DNA of 64,000 nucleotides from Teratosphaeria epicoccoides (GCA_021401465.1 JADDMT010000002.1:434001-498000); one strand, 5' to 3'; shown: positions 10,192 to 21,685, counted from the first letter of the stretch. A program made the numbers and translations. Notes: generated by a model from the letters alone, not told the origin.

Positions 10192-12106
10192 CTATGCTCC
10201 GGCAGCATACTGCGACCTCTTCCTCAACCTCGCCCCGAACTCCCAGAAAAGCCAGGGAGCAGGCACGCCAATAGCTATCGCTATGAAACCTAGCAACGAA
10301 TTGCCCCATCCATATCCCAGCGCGTTGTACATTGCCGGTGCGAAGAGTGGAAAGCCTGCGATGCAACAGATGAAAAGTCAGTAACTGATTTGGACCAGTG
10401 CATTCGTTCTTCGAAAAGAGGACTCACCAAAACCAGCCAAGCTTCGACAGACAGTGATCGCTGCCACGGCCGATGCCGCGTATTTTGTGTAACAATCAAT
10501 GATATAGTTCTGGATCGAATAGTACCCAGCTATGGTCCCGGCGGCGATGACAGCAGCACCAATATCAGGCATGATCCAAAGTATGCGCGCTTCTGCAGAC
10601 CAGCCGTACCTGTTCAAGAGTCAGCGAACGTACCAAGTGTGCCCTCATGATTGGGCCTCACCAGAAGAAGCCGATAGGCAGCAGTATCGAACATGGTATC
10701 ATGGCCGGGATCCTGAACTCAGGCTTGCCAACGCCGTTATTCTTCCTCTTGAGTCGTCGATATAGCCAGTCGTTGAATCGCGCCGTCGATTGCGCTCCTA
10801 TGAAGTAGCCAACAGCTAACGCGATATAGTGCAAACCTCCAATCTCCACGGATTCATTGTAGTAACCCGGTGATGTGTAGAGAGTCGGGAATGTGGAGAT
10901 GACAAGATACACCAAGCCGTATAGATACGCCATATAGATCGCACAAACTTGGACGATGGACTGCGAGAAGAGCAACTTGAATGGCCGGACCAGACTCACC
11001 CGCAGCTTCTCGAAAAGCGATATATTCTGTGAGAGGTCGGAGTACAGCTTGTCGTTGCCAGTCTCTTTGCGCAGCTTTTGAGCCTTGACCTCGAGAAGCT
11101 TGGGTGTCCATGTCTCTTGGAGGAAAAAGATCCCGAAAACTTGAATCAGGCCGTCTGCAACACTGATAGACCAGAAAACCCAGCGCCAAGTGGTATTCTC
11201 AGCAATGAAGCCTCCTGCAACAGGCCCGATGGCAGGTCCGAGCAAGGGAGCCAGCGAATAGATTCCAATTGCCTTCCCTCTCTGTTCCGGATAGAAGCAG
11301 TCTGCGAGAACGCCACCGCCAATGGCTAACGGTGCTGACCCTCCCAGTCCAGAGAAGAAGCGGAAGACAAGCATCTGAGCTGGAGTCTTGGCAAAGCCAC
11401 ATACCAGATTGAAGATCAAGAAGAACCCGTTCCCTAACTGCAGGACAGGTACTCTGCCGTAAAGCTCCGACAAGGGCCCCAAGAATAGCGGTCCAACGGC
11501 ATATGCCAGGAGGAAGATGGATAGGATCATTTGAGATACCACTGTATCGTTGATGCCCAGATCCCGGTCCATGGCGTCTAGTGCAGGGGCAACCATTGAT
11601 GACGAGACTGGAGAGATGAAAGTGAAGGACGAAACCACCAGCACTGCCGCCCATTTGCGCTTGTTTGCCCAATTTTTAGGGTTCTCAGGATCGTCAGGGC
11701 CGTCCCAAGATATCAGGTTTGGATCTCTCTGTGAGCGAGTTGACTTGTTAGTCTGCGATCGCTTAAGCGACGGGTCTTTCGTTGGCGTCTTCTCCAGGTC
11801 GAGCGTCGCTCCGTTTGAAATCTCGGCTTGCTGCTCGACGTCCAATTCGAACCCGTCCTGGTCATCCTCGACTTCCTCAAGGCCCTTCTTCCCTTCATCA
11901 TGACCAGTTGATGCTGGCGATTTTGGCTCATCAGCCAAGTCGATGCGGTCCGCCGTTCGCGGCCGTTGGTCGTCGTGCGTTCCAACATAAGTACCGTGGT
12001 CGTCAAAAATCCTGCGCTGTACATCCGATGAAGGTGAGAGTCTGAATCCCGCGGTCGTGAGGCTGATCGAGTCCGTATTCGTCCTAAGCTTGATTTGCTT
12101 CGCCAT
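10192..12106 (-). CDS. MFS drug/polyamine exporter (DHA1 type)
   Basis: Three exons, 12106-10662, 10609-10428 and 10355-10192, with introns of 52 and 72 bases (GTGAGG/AACAG; GTGAGT/CGCAG), encode 596 residues. About 140 charged cytosolic residues precede NPKNWANKRKW, the usual entry to helix 1 in this family. The loop 2-3 signature is GPLSELYGRVPV. The antiporter motif C is GPAIGPVAGGF in helix 5, and the central loop carries FLQETWTPKLLE. Twelve helices are expected, and the last three lie in the small exons (IIDCYTKYAASAVA, FPLFAPAMYNALGYGWG). Proton-driven export of drugs, polyamines or metabolites at the plasma membrane is the family role; the substrate is unknown. The minisatellite at 12603-12709 lies in its upstream region. 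Confidence 0.88.
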
Positions 12107-13214
12107 GACCTAAGTGATCGTGGCCTGCGTTCGCTCTGTGAAACGCTGTCTGTTTCTAATCCTCTAGCTCGGTTGCTATCAGGCAGAGACTGTGGCATCA
12201 TGCGAAAATCACCATGTAGGATACGACGTCAAAGGCTTAACGAGAAGTTGCTGGGCCCGATCTGGAACCTCGCTCCCCCATGCAAGGGTGACAGCGTAGC
12301 GTCCTGATATGAGATGGGAAGTGAGGGAATCAATCTCGTTTTCTACATTACCCATTCTGGCACCCGAAGAGATCCCAAAACCGTCTTCCATTAGTGTTTG
12401 CAGGCGGTATCGGATGTTCGCAAGTGGCAAGCGCCAGACGGCTATGGTGCCGAGGTGGAAAGAAAAGTAGACAACGGATTTAACAGTTGACGCCGAGAAG
12501 TGATGCAAGATACATGTAATCTGCGGTAATGCCGTACAATCGTCATTGATCACGACTTCGGGCGAAGAGAGCTGATTGCTCGGGACCGAGATAATGTACA
12601 GAACACGGTCGATTGATGAATGCACAAAACACGGTCGATTGATGAATGCACAAAACACGGTCGATTGATGAATGCACAAAACACGGTCGATTGATGATGA
12701 ATGCACAATTCGTCTTCGACATTCACTGGCGCGCATGCTCAACGTCGGCCGCGCCCCGGCAAGTAGTGGTGGAGAGTGGAGGATATCGCAGCGGCTGAGT
12801 GTCAGATGATTGAACGACGAAAGCTGCAGTCTTGGATGGAACTAGTGCTTGCAGGATATGGTGGACTGCAATGGGATCGCCTAGTTCCTGCGACAGGCTC
12901 TCGAGGGGATCGTTTGTCTCTACGTGCCGACAGTGTCTGCCACGCAATATGCGTTATTGTAGCAGTAAGTCCGGTGCTCGCACTGAGGATACCCCGAGAC
13001 TGACACAAATCATACAAGCTATATACAAAGGGTATACAGAGCGAGACAGAGCGAGAGCAATTCTGGTGGAGAACCAATCGGATGAGATAGATATACTTGC
13101 GAACACAGCAACCAGTCTCGTCTCGTCACGCGTTCTTGATGCTGCGTGCCGCGCTATCGTTACACGAGCCACGCCCTTCCCTGTCCGGCCGTCTCCTCTA
13201 TGGTCGCTTCAAAT
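12107..13214. other. Intergenic, 1.1 kb, contains minisatellite
   Basis: Upstream of the MFS gene and downstream of the tannase gene. Apart from the short tandem array at 12603-12709, nothing recognisable is present. Confidence 0.5.
12603..12709. repeat. 26-bp tandem repeat, about four copies
   Basis: The unit ACACGGTCGATTGATGAATG followed by CACAAA repeats head to tail. Three copies are near-identical. The fourth carries an extra ATG triplet (GATGATGAATG) before breaking down. The period of 26 is not a multiple of three, so the array is not a protein repeat. Confidence 0.9.
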
Positions 13215-15112
13215 TTAGTATACGGGAATCTTGAACGCCGGGAAGCTGTAAGTCCAACTGTCATACCCAGCCTGATCAAACACGCACTCGAAGTCGGTCT
13301 CGGCAGTGCTGTTACTAGGCCACAAAGGACGCTGTGGCCATTGGCAGAGCTCCCAGGTGCTTCCCTCGTCAGTTCCAGCGCCGCTAGCATTGAGTCGGCT
13401 AGGCTTGATGCCTTTCTCGACCCAGTCGATCATGATGTTCATGTTGTCCTCAGGGTACGGGCCGTTTGGCTGAAGGCTGTTGGCACCGCAGTGGGCGGCA
13501 CCAGGGACGAGGTAGAACTGGTACCAATCTGACATCGCTTCCACAGCTTCTTCGAAGGTGCTATTCGGGTACATGGTCGACATAACTGATTGCCAGTAGT
13601 GGACTGAGCTGGCGGAGGGAACTGAAGGGTCAGACTCGCCGTGGTAGTGTAGCAACTTGCCGCCAGTAGACATGAAAGTTGTCAGGTCTGGCAAAGTTGT
13701 CTGCAAGCTGTCGTAGTAGCGGATGAAGGCAATGTCCATCCAGTCGACAAGGGTGTCATAAGTCGTGCCCTCGAGAGTGCTAAGATTGGTCTCATTGAGC
13801 AATTGAACGAAGCGAGCGACATACTCGCCACCAGTTGAGGTGATCTCAAGCTCCCACTTTCCCGTGTTGTTGTTGTATTGCGTGACAGCATCACCAAGCT
13901 GCGAGGCTATCTGCCATGAGAGGTAGGCGCGCTCGCCTTTCGAGTTGTGAAGACCATCGTAAATCGCCTGGGCGACTGCAACGTCCTGAGCGGTGACGGT
14001 GCCATTTTGCGTCGGCTGGTCCGTGGTTTGCTGGCCCGTGGTCATTTGACGAGCCTTCAGCTTGCTGGTAGTGAAGCCGGCAGAGGTAGAGCTGGATCCA
14101 GCGCAGTAGTACGACTCGCCGATGATGGAGCTCAAGTTGAATTCGAGCATGCAGAGATCTGTGCGCGCAACGACACCATCTGTCTTGCCGTCGAGTGGAT
14201 CGCAAGCGATGATGGTAGCATTCACGATCTTATCTAGCGCACAAGGTGGTGGGTAATAGTCCAAAGTATATTCCACCTCCGATGAGAAGACATGGTTGAC
14301 CTGCTGTTGAGCATAACGGATGACAGGGGCACCAGTGATTGCGCCATCGTACTCAGCACCCCATCGCTGGACTTGGCTCATGCCCTCACGGCCACCGTCG
14401 GAGCAGCCTTCGTAGTATGTGTAGATCTTCGTGCCGTTGCTTGTGCTGTTTGAGAGACCATAGAAGTTCTGGAGCATTGGCTTGGCAACCTGGGTCATCT
14501 CACCAAGTGCCACATAGCCAAAAGCATAGATGTTATCCCAGTCGATGGAGCCGTTACCAGTCAAGGCAACATTGTCCAAGCTGACCTCAAATGCATCGTA
14601 GCCTGCAGAGGTAGCACCACTAGCGGCATTATACTCCAAGCCACCAGCAGCACTCGTAGAGAGCGAGTATCCACCGCCTCCAGCAACGTACCTGACGGTT
14701 GTTAGCAACTATCTCTCTCCCGCTCTCTCTCTCTCGTATAGGCTTCGCCGACCTACCATCGGTTGCTGAATTGCGATGGCTGAGGGAAAGCAAGTCGAAG
14801 CGTGACCGAGTCATCCCTGCCAGGGTGGTTGTAGGTGACATTAATGCTGCAGTAGCTGTATGTGGTGCCGCTCGAGCTGCTGCTGCTGCTCGAAGACGGA
14901 CCAGCCTGTCGCTTCGCGGGAGCGCCACCCATGCTGAGGCTGGAGTTGTAGACTGCGCTCGCTTGGACGGAAGATGACTCCAAGGCAATGCCCTGTTCGT
15001 ACAAATCGGGAAGGGACGCCTGAACATGCTCGACTGTGCAAAGGTCGGCGAGCGATGAGGTGGTGGCCCTGGCGGCCAGGCCAGCGACAGCTGCGCGTGC
15101 AAGAGCAGCCAT
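13215..15112 (-). CDS. Secreted tannase/feruloyl esterase family protein
   Basis: Two exons, 15112-14757 and 14691-13215, with a 65-base intron (GTAGGT to CGTCAG), give 610 residues. The ATG reading MAALARAAV is used; upstream codons lack another ATG. A hydrophobic N-terminus ending near AARATTS looks like a signal peptide. The join restores SNRWYVAGGGGYS, a typical block of the family. The nucleophile Ser lies in YYEGCSDGGREGM, the Asp in HYHGESDPSVP and the His in PGAAHCGAN. The Cys next to Ser and the Cys next to His form the known CS-D-HC disulfide. Such enzymes cut gallate or ferulate esters of plant polyphenols and cell walls outside the cell. Which ester is cut cannot be told from sequence. 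Confidence 0.88.
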
Positions 15113-16139
15113 TGTGATCACGTTTCAGTCTCGGAGAGGAGCAGCGCTATGGGGGTGGTGCTTCGAGAGAGAGACCACAGTGATTGAAGAATGGTGGCTT
15201 GGTCTTTAAAGACCACGGCGCCTGTGGCAAGGCCATACCGACCTTATATCGCTCGTTATCGAACATCATGGCTTGCCAGAGTATCATTTGGCTGGAAGAT
15301 TGATCTCCCGCAAAGCTCAAGTTGTGTTACGACGACCGACGAGGAGGCTTGAACTGACGCGTAGCGATGCGATGCGTACCCGGAGTCTGGAGCTGTTGTT
15401 CGTGGCGTGGTCACCTAGTTCTAACGACTTTTGGACTTTGCTAACCTCATTCGGTTCTCGAGGTGCACAGCATTGATGTTGGTCCAAATAATCTGAGTAA
15501 TTAATATTAAGGCATATGTATAATAAGTAATAAAACATATAGAAGCTTAATCTTTTACATGTTGAAAACAACTATTATCCTTCTTCTAATGTGTGTTTGA
15601 TCCTTGCCACAGCTGGTCCCTCCTAGACCTGATGGACTCCCTACCAAAACGGCAAGTTCCCCGGGAACTCGGTGACCGTTTGCGCTACATAGTCTGAATC
15701 GTGCCGTCTTAGCTGCCGCTGAGCCTCGTACGCGGCTCGCCTTCAGACATTCGACGACCGCGTGCGTCATTGCACAGTCCTTGCATAGTGACGCGTTCAA
15801 CTTCACCTTACGTGGTCGTCACCCATAATTGTCTCGCCTTTCAGCCGTCTACGGAGTCACCATGCCACACAAACTCAAGAGCCACGCGCAATAGCAGAAA
15901 CGCTCAAGGGCAAGCTTCCAAGAGCGCTGCAGAGTCCCGTTACGTGTGCTCCCCAAGCCACAGCTTCTCAAAGTGCGCGGCCCACACGTCAGCATAGTCA
16001 TGACCCATGACAGTAGACAGTCTCGCAAAAAGTTCGACATGTAAACTTTCTTCGCGTGCAGCTCAGTCCCCGGTACATGAGAAGCTGTGAGAAGCGGTGC
16101 TGGTGCCGAGGTCAGCATCCTGCTTCGTCCACCGCATGT
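15113..16139. other. Intergenic, 1 kb, with an AT-rich patch
   Basis: Holds the tannase promoter. Bases 15481-15560 are strongly AT-rich (AATTAATATTAA, TATAATAAGTAATAA) with no CpG, unlike the rest of the window. Small overlapping frames show no family. Confidence 0.5.
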
Positions 16140-17933
16140 TCACACAATCGACCTCGCGCTCTCAACTTCTCCGTCGCTATCCTCAGCCTCTCCAACAACG
16201 AAGAGCTCCTGCTCCAGGTCGTCTGCCCCGGGTTCCACAGTGGTGTCCACGCCCGCGCCAACAACCAAAGGGTCACACTCCTCAATCTCGACCTCGCTCT
16301 CCATCAACGACGCGCCACCCTCCACCGTCCCATCAACAACAGCAGTATCCTCGTGCCTGGTGCGCCCCATTCTAACTTCATTCACGACAACAGAAATCTG
16401 GACATCATCTTTGCCCTGATTGTTGAAAACTTCTTCTTCCTCCACAACAGTCTCACACCGCCCAGACGATGCATACCACTGACGCTGAATACCAGCAATA
16501 CCATGTGGCGTCCTTCTGCTTCGCCCATACCGCACAGGTGCACGCGGTTCATCAAAAGGCAAAACCTCCAAGAGCAACGCGCCCGACATATCCGCCTCCT
16601 GTGTAGAACGCCGACTCACTCGCTTCGCCGCACCCCCTCGTGTCAAGACCTTCAGATCCTCGTCCTCATCATCGAACCATCTCCTGAGCATCTTACTGGC
16701 TTTGATTCTCTGCACACCACTCGTCCACCTGCTGAGTGAGTATTGTCGCAGCGCGCCCCTCGTCTCGGCTCGCCGCCACACCAGATAGATCGCAACGACA
16801 ATCAAACCGCCGAGAATAATCAGGAAGATCTCTAGAACCGGTTGTTCGTGCTCCAATGCCTCTGCTAGCTTCGACATGACACCCTCCCAGGCTCCCTGAT
16901 CAACCTTGGGGAACTTGTGGCATGCGATGCCGTATTCGCAGTCCAGATCCAGTAGACTGACTTCAGCCCGCCCTCGAGTGAAAACCGGCTGGGCATTGCA
17001 CCAAGTCTCCATCACCTGCTGCTTGATGTTCTTGTCCCGCAGACTCTCATCAATGAGCAAAAAGCCTTCTCTCTCCAACCGCTTTCTCAGCTGTCCTGGG
17101 TACACTATCGACCACCACCCAGTCTTGACAACAATAAGAGGCATGAACTTGCTCCACCCCTCTTCGCCCTCGTGCCTAATGACTGGTCTCTGGATCAAGA
17201 TCGTCCCTCGTCCTGGCTTGCCACAGCGCTTATGCCCCACGTAACCCTCCTCATCAATGCTTCCATCAGCAGATATCACGCGATAGCTGTAGTGAAAAAA
17301 ACCAGAGATGTTACACTGCATCGCATAGACTTCCTGACCCTTACAGATCTTGAAAGTGTGGGTATCTATGAGGCGCTGGTCGTAGATAGGTTCATCGATA
17401 TTGGCGAAGCGGGCGCAGTCGTCGAGAAAGAGATCATTGGAGCCGCATGGGCCACTGAGGTCTGTTTCGAGGTAACAAGAGTCGTTGCGGTGGATAGTAT
17501 CTTGCAGCATTTGCCACGTGTCTTGAAATGGCGCAGAGCTGTGTGTCGCCTTTGAAGTTTGATTAAAAGAAGCAGTTCCTGCGGATGGACTCTTGCTTGA
17601 CACCGTCGTCGCGTCTAGTGCCCTGTTAGTCGACGCGGATGGTGCAGATGCCTGGTCGGCATGCGACGGCGCAGTCAAGAAGAATGAGTCGCTGCTCGCT
17701 GTGGCATCATTTGATAACACCGGAGTCATGCTCTCAGATCCCACTTCCGCTTTGCTTGTATCGAGACCACTCTCGTTTCTTTTCGCCGACCTCCCCAAAG
17801 ACAGCGAATGATGCAACCGTGGCCAGTCAGCATAACTCAACTCGTAGCACTGCGGATCCGGAACCCAAGTCTCGTCTGCTAAAGCACAAGCGACCAGCAG
17901 CCCGACCGATAGCAGACGCTTGAGGTTCGCCAT
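16140..17933 (-). CDS. Type I membrane protein, unknown function
   Basis: Intronless, 597 residues from the ATG reading MANLKRLLSVG. A signal peptide (LLSVGLLVACALA) is followed by a Ser/Thr-rich stretch with N-glycosylation sites. A Cys-bearing outer domain follows (DSCYLETDLSGPCGS, DDCARF, TFKICKG, YAMQCNISG, HKRCGKPG, ETWCNA, LDCEYGIACHKF). One membrane helix (EIFLIILGGLIVVAIYLVW) lies near residue 370. The cytosolic tail of about 200 residues is charged and ends very acidic. This is the plan of a cell-surface or endomembrane receptor-like protein. The paired Cys pattern was not matched to a known domain. An upstream GTG at 17969 is not a plausible start. Confidence 0.72.
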   Translation of the reverse strand: MANLKRLLSVGLLVACALADETWVPDPQCYELSYADWPRLHHSLSLGRSAKRNESGLDTSKAEVGSESMTPVLSNDATASSDSFFLTAPSHADQASAPSASTNRALDATTVSSKSPSAGTASFNQTSKATHSSAPFQDTWQMLQDTIHRNDSCYLETDLSGPCGSNDLFLDDCARFANIDEPIYDQRLIDTHTFKICKGQEVYAMQCNISGFFHYSYRVISADGSIDEEGYVGHKRCGKPGRGTILIQRPVIRHEGEEGWSKFMPLIVVKTGWWSIVYPGQLRKRLEREGFLLIDESLRDKNIKQQVMETWCNAQPVFTRGRAEVSLLDLDCEYGIACHKFPKVDQGAWEGVMSKLAEALEHEQPVLEIFLIILGGLIVVAIYLVWRRAETRGALRQYSLSRWTSGVQRIKASKMLRRWFDDEDEDLKVLTRGGAAKRVSRRSTQEADMSGALLLEVLPFDEPRAPVRYGRSRRTPHGIAGIQRQWYASSGRCETVVEEEEVFNNQGKDDVQISVVVNEVRMGRTRHEDTAVVDGTVEGGASLMESEVEIEECDPLVVGAGVDTTVEPGADDLEQELFVVGEAEDSDGEVESARSIV

Positions 17934-18442
17934 GATTGCAACGCGATTGCCAGCGACGGCAATGCGCACATGAGGCTACAATTGCGTGGCATGGCGAGAT
18001 TTTCTGCCTCATACATGCTGCAATCCATTTGTGTTTTGTAAGTGGGCTGCTGGTAAGCAATTCCTCGATTGCCGGTCGTCTCATTCGCAGCATGTCCCGT
18101 TGCCAACATGAGTAGCTCCTGGCTGACCACACATCTGTCGAGAAAGTCAGCTTTGTCACCATGTTGGCTTGCGTCTAGTATCCGCAGTGGACGCCGCTCT
18201 ACTTTGGTGAAGCAGCATGGATCCATCCAGGCCTTGTGGGAAAAGAACGATTCTGTCACGCATGAGAACATGTAGGAGCTCTCGAGTAGCAAATGGCAAC
18301 TGCAAATTAGAGACGCCATTGTCGTGTGCGGGGCTTCCAGGTTGAGGCTTCGTGTCAGAATGCTGGTATATCCCAGAGACAGCACTCGACCACGCCCAAC
18401 AATAAATAACCAATACTCCGTCTCCTGTGTTCCTCAAATGTC
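17934..18442. other. Intergenic, no feature seen
   Basis: Promoter of the membrane-protein gene plus the 3' flank of the Atg28-like gene. Short overlapping frames only. Confidence 0.45.
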
Positions 18443-19921
18443 TCAAGATCGACTAAACAAAAGCTGCGGCTCGACCTCCTCGTCGCTGTCATCATGCACA
18501 ATCCTCTGCGATGCCGATTTGGCTGTCATAAAGCTCTTCTCCAATTCATGAATCTCGTTTCCCTCCTCATCAACATCATCATCATGTTGCGCCTCGCCAT
18601 TCAGGCCGCCGCCTTCTGTAACGACAAGATCCACATCGTCATCCGTGCTCGACGTGCCTAGAAGCCCATGCAGAAGCTTCTTACCTTTCTGCAGCGCCTC
18701 CACTTCTGCGCCAATAGCCGCGATCAACAGCGTCCACTTCTTTTCCTCTGCGACCTCATGCTTACCTTCCACGAAGATCAGCAGCGTGTTCAGATTGCCC
18801 AACAACTCGCGCAACCTCGCGTCCCTGTCTTCGTGCTGCGGCGGCGAGGGAGGATCCTCCCACGCACTTTGCGAATGCGACAAGTCTTTCATGCCAGCCA
18901 TGTCTGCCTGCAGCCTTTTCTCGAAGTCCGTGATCTGCATCACAACCTCTCTCCACATGACTGCGCCCTCATCGAGTGCTTGCTTCTCACGCTCGACTTC
19001 CTGTCGTTGTTGGACTATCTCGTCACGGTCCTCAGTGCATTGCTGGCGCGCCAAGCCCAAAGTGCGTCTGTGTGGTGGGTGGTCACGGAATGAGTTCTTG
19101 CCGTTTCGTAATGCAGCATCGCCTGTCCCACGCTCTTGAAACAAGAAGCGATGGACGTCCCTCTCCAACATCTCTAGGGAGGAGGTATACGAGGCCAGCT
19201 TTGCCTGCACGCTATTCTCCATGGCAGCGATCTGCTTCGAGAGCTTTCTGTGTCGCGCCTTCATGTCTGCGAGCTGCATCTCGACGCTGTTGATTTCCTC
19301 CTGCAAAGTATCGGCCTCCTGCCTCAGTCTCTGAGCACGTACCGTCTCCTCGCCATCGTCGACCCTACTTTGCGCCTTCTGTAGTCCTGCGCGTCTCCGC
19401 TCCCACTCGTCAATCTGGGACAGCGTGGCATCTATCTCTGCTGCTTCAGCCTCGACGGTATGCAACTCTTCACCCTTGACAGCGGACAGCGCCCGAATGC
19501 TATTGTAGATACCCTTCCTCGCTGTCTTCAGCCCCGGCCTCTTCCGCGCTGGTCTTGCGGGACGTCGAGATGTACTTCGTGCTGTGGGCGTGGTGCTTCC
19601 CGTCGAGCTATGATCGTCTGCTCCTCCGTCTTGGCTTTGTTGAAGGGCTTCAGACTGCGCGTCCAGGAGGAATTGAAGGTCGGCATGCAGCTCCTGCTCT
19701 CGCTCCTGCAGCGGCGATGCCTGCTCAATGATGACCGACTGTGCGACTTCGCGATCCGCTGGACCGCTTGCATTTATGCTCTGCACTATGGGTGGAGGAA
19801 TCATCGAAGCACGCATGGGTGACGGGGTGCGCCAGCGAGGAAGCTCAAGTTTGGACTCTGAGAGCAGACGCTGCGTGCTGGCCGAGGCGCGAGAGAACCA
19901 TGATCTACTACGTTTGGACAT
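18443..19921 (-). CDS. Coiled-coil protein, Atg28-like
   Basis: Intronless, 492 residues. A Pro/Ser N-terminus (LPRWRTPSPMRAS) leads to ELHADLQFLLDAQSEAL, a basic linker (SRRPARPARKRPGLKTARKG) and a conserved-looking ARKGIYNSIRALSAVK block. Long coiled coils follow (residues about 170-265 and 300-345). Another helical segment, a WTLLIAAIGAEVEAL stretch and an acidic tail end the protein. The order of DLQ-LLDAQ, GIY and coiled-coil blocks resembles filamentous-fungal proteins annotated as autophagy-related Atg28, which in yeasts works with Atg17/Atg11 in selective autophagy. This is recognition from memory. A generic coiled-coil protein is the alternative. Confidence 0.62.
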   Translation of the reverse strand: MSKRSRSWFSRASASTQRLLSESKLELPRWRTPSPMRASMIPPPIVQSINASGPADREVAQSVIIEQASPLQEREQELHADLQFLLDAQSEALQQSQDGGADDHSSTGSTTPTARSTSRRPARPARKRPGLKTARKGIYNSIRALSAVKGEELHTVEAEAAEIDATLSQIDEWERRRAGLQKAQSRVDDGEETVRAQRLRQEADTLQEEINSVEMQLADMKARHRKLSKQIAAMENSVQAKLASYTSSLEMLERDVHRFLFQERGTGDAALRNGKNSFRDHPPHRRTLGLARQQCTEDRDEIVQQRQEVEREKQALDEGAVMWREVVMQITDFEKRLQADMAGMKDLSHSQSAWEDPPSPPQHEDRDARLRELLGNLNTLLIFVEGKHEVAEEKKWTLLIAAIGAEVEALQKGKKLLHGLLGTSSTDDDVDLVVTEGGGLNGEAQHDDDVDEEGNEIHELEKSFMTAKSASQRIVHDDSDEEVEPQLLFSRS

Positions 19922-20431
19922 TATGAGCCGTTATACTCTGTGGTATCGGGAGCAAGGACAAGAGCTGACCTGTCCATGTTGTCGGTGATGTCGAGGCTAT
20001 GCTGATCATATGTTGCATGTCTCACTCGGGACACTAGTACTGGTGACCAGCTCTCTCACATGCTCGTACGATGCGTGTCGTATGAGCGAACGTTGCGATG
20101 GTGTTCATGGCATGTGACAATCACGAGGCAACTGACATCGAGGGGTCTGGCAGTTATCGGAATTCTTTGTTAATATAATCCACATCCACTTCGCCATCAC
20201 ACCATCCCAAAGCTTCACCACTTCTCTCCAAGGCACGAAAAGTCTACAAACTCACGTTGTTTCCAACCTTGTCGACACTGAGCCTTGCACCCAAGTAGTC
20301 TGTCATACCACATCAAAGTATCTCATCCCAGACTTGTATGTCAACCGAAGAGCTTTCTTCTCCGGCCCTTACGAGCATACAAGCTTTCCCAGGCCAAATC
20401 AGACATCGAATCGAGTAGTGGACTTTGCAAG
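19922..20431. promoter_or_regulatory. Shared divergent promoter region
   Basis: 510 bases between the start codons of the Atg28-like gene (leftward) and the PPAT gene (rightward). Includes the AT-rich tract TTTGTTAATATAATCC near 20165-20180 and a pyrimidine-rich stretch just before the PPAT start. No defined factor site is claimed. Confidence 0.4.
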
Positions 20432-21685
20432 ATGGCAGAGCAGCGTCCCCCACGCTTCATCCTCTTTCTCCCACCATGTCCATTACTACCCACTCTTTCG
20501 TCCCTCAAAGCAGCATTTGGATCCACCCTCGCAGAAGTGCTAAAGGAAGTCGCGAAGCAGTCCGAAGACACGCCGAAAGCCGCAATATTGGAGATCGCCT
20601 TAGCAATCCCGGACCTTGTTGGATCAGAATATACACCACGATCGCAGCTTTTCGACCCAGTACAGAATGTCATCGCTGGTATCTACCAGCTGATATGCGT
20701 CATTGCTGCTCGGGATGGAATTAATGTCGAGGACGACGACGGCGTTGATGCGAGAGTACTGCTAGTCGCATGGTCGCCGGACAGTGCTACTGGAAGTCAG
20801 CAGCGATTGGGACCTTATGGACCCGTCATCGATTTGGAAGGCCTGGCGCATTCGGGCAGACAATGGCAGTATGCTTTTGGGGTTGAGTCAGAGACTGGTG
20901 AAGCCATGGTCCGAGCATTCGTAAATGCAAAGGGGAGTGGAGACGCCGTAGGTCATGTGCAAGGCGGGCCGGGGAAGAAGACAGTAGAAAAAACCTCAAC
21001 TCAGTCTGGCGTGACAGATCCAGGCCAGCAGCCGGAGAAAAGAAAGCACTACCACATAGCCACAGGCGGCACCTTCGACCACATCCACATCGGCCACAAG
21101 CTCCTACTCAGCATGTTCGTTTTCGCCTTCGACGAGCCAACTTCGCACTCGATCACTGAACGGACCGCGACAATCGGAATAACAGGCGATCCACTTCTCG
21201 CCAAGAAGAAACACGCTGAAGTTCTCGAATCATGGGACCGTCGTGCCGAATCTACGAAAGACTTCATCGACAGCATAATCAATTTCACCAGCTCACCACC
21301 CTCAATATCTCATCGCAATGCTCCTGGTCCGAATGGGAAGGCAGTCGATGTCACGTATCCGACTCATCCTTCCTTCGATTCAAAGATTGTCATCAAGCTT
21401 ACAGAATTGCAAGATCCTTTCGGACCGCCGATCAATGAAGAGAAAATCAGCGCGATTGTGCTGAGTGCAGAGACGAGAGCGGGCGGGCAAGCGATCAATG
21501 ATAAGCGGGCAGAGCGTGGGTGGCCAGGGCTTGAGATGTTTGAGGTGGCAGTCTTGGACGCAGAGGAGGATGCAGAGGTTAGAGAAGGATTTGAGGGAAA
21601 ATTGAGTAGTACTTCAATTCGAGAAAAGATCGTTAGAAAACAGGGGACTCGTGCTGCAGGCGGATCCAAAACGAGTTCGTTATGA
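20432..21685 (+). CDS. CAB4: Phosphopantetheine adenylyltransferase
   Basis: Intronless, 417 residues from the ATG in strong context reading MAEQRPPRF. Transfers AMP from ATP to 4'-phosphopantetheine, giving dephospho-CoA in coenzyme A synthesis. The nucleotidyltransferase fold is in the second half. The ATP-binding T/HxGH motif is TGGTFDHIHIGHK at about residues 210-222, and the second signature ends in SSTSIREKI. The block SAETRAGGQAIN-x-KR is typical of the eukaryotic monofunctional enzyme. The N-terminal 200 residues have the looser fungal extension with a conserved-looking AYGPVIDLEG-type segment. It lies divergent to the Atg28-like gene. Upstream open codons to 20285 lack an ATG and are probably leader. 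Confidence 0.88.
   Translation: MAEQRPPRFILFLPPCPLLPTLSSLKAAFGSTLAEVLKEVAKQSEDTPKAAILEIALAIPDLVGSEYTPRSQLFDPVQNVIAGIYQLICVIAARDGINVEDDDGVDARVLLVAWSPDSATGSQQRLGPYGPVIDLEGLAHSGRQWQYAFGVESETGEAMVRAFVNAKGSGDAVGHVQGGPGKKTVEKTSTQSGVTDPGQQPEKRKHYHIATGGTFDHIHIGHKLLLSMFVFAFDEPTSHSITERTATIGITGDPLLAKKKHAEVLESWDRRAESTKDFIDSIINFTSSPPSISHRNAPGPNGKAVDVTYPTHPSFDSKIVIKLTELQDPFGPPINEEKISAIVLSAETRAGGQAINDKRAERGWPGLEMFEVAVLDAEEDAEVREGFEGKLSSTSIREKIVRKQGTRAAGGSKTSSL

Noticed and set aside
12209..12742. Minus-strand frame reading the 26-bp array as a protein repeat
   Set aside because: The unit is not a multiple of three. The apparent peptide repeat changes frame between copies and has no other support.
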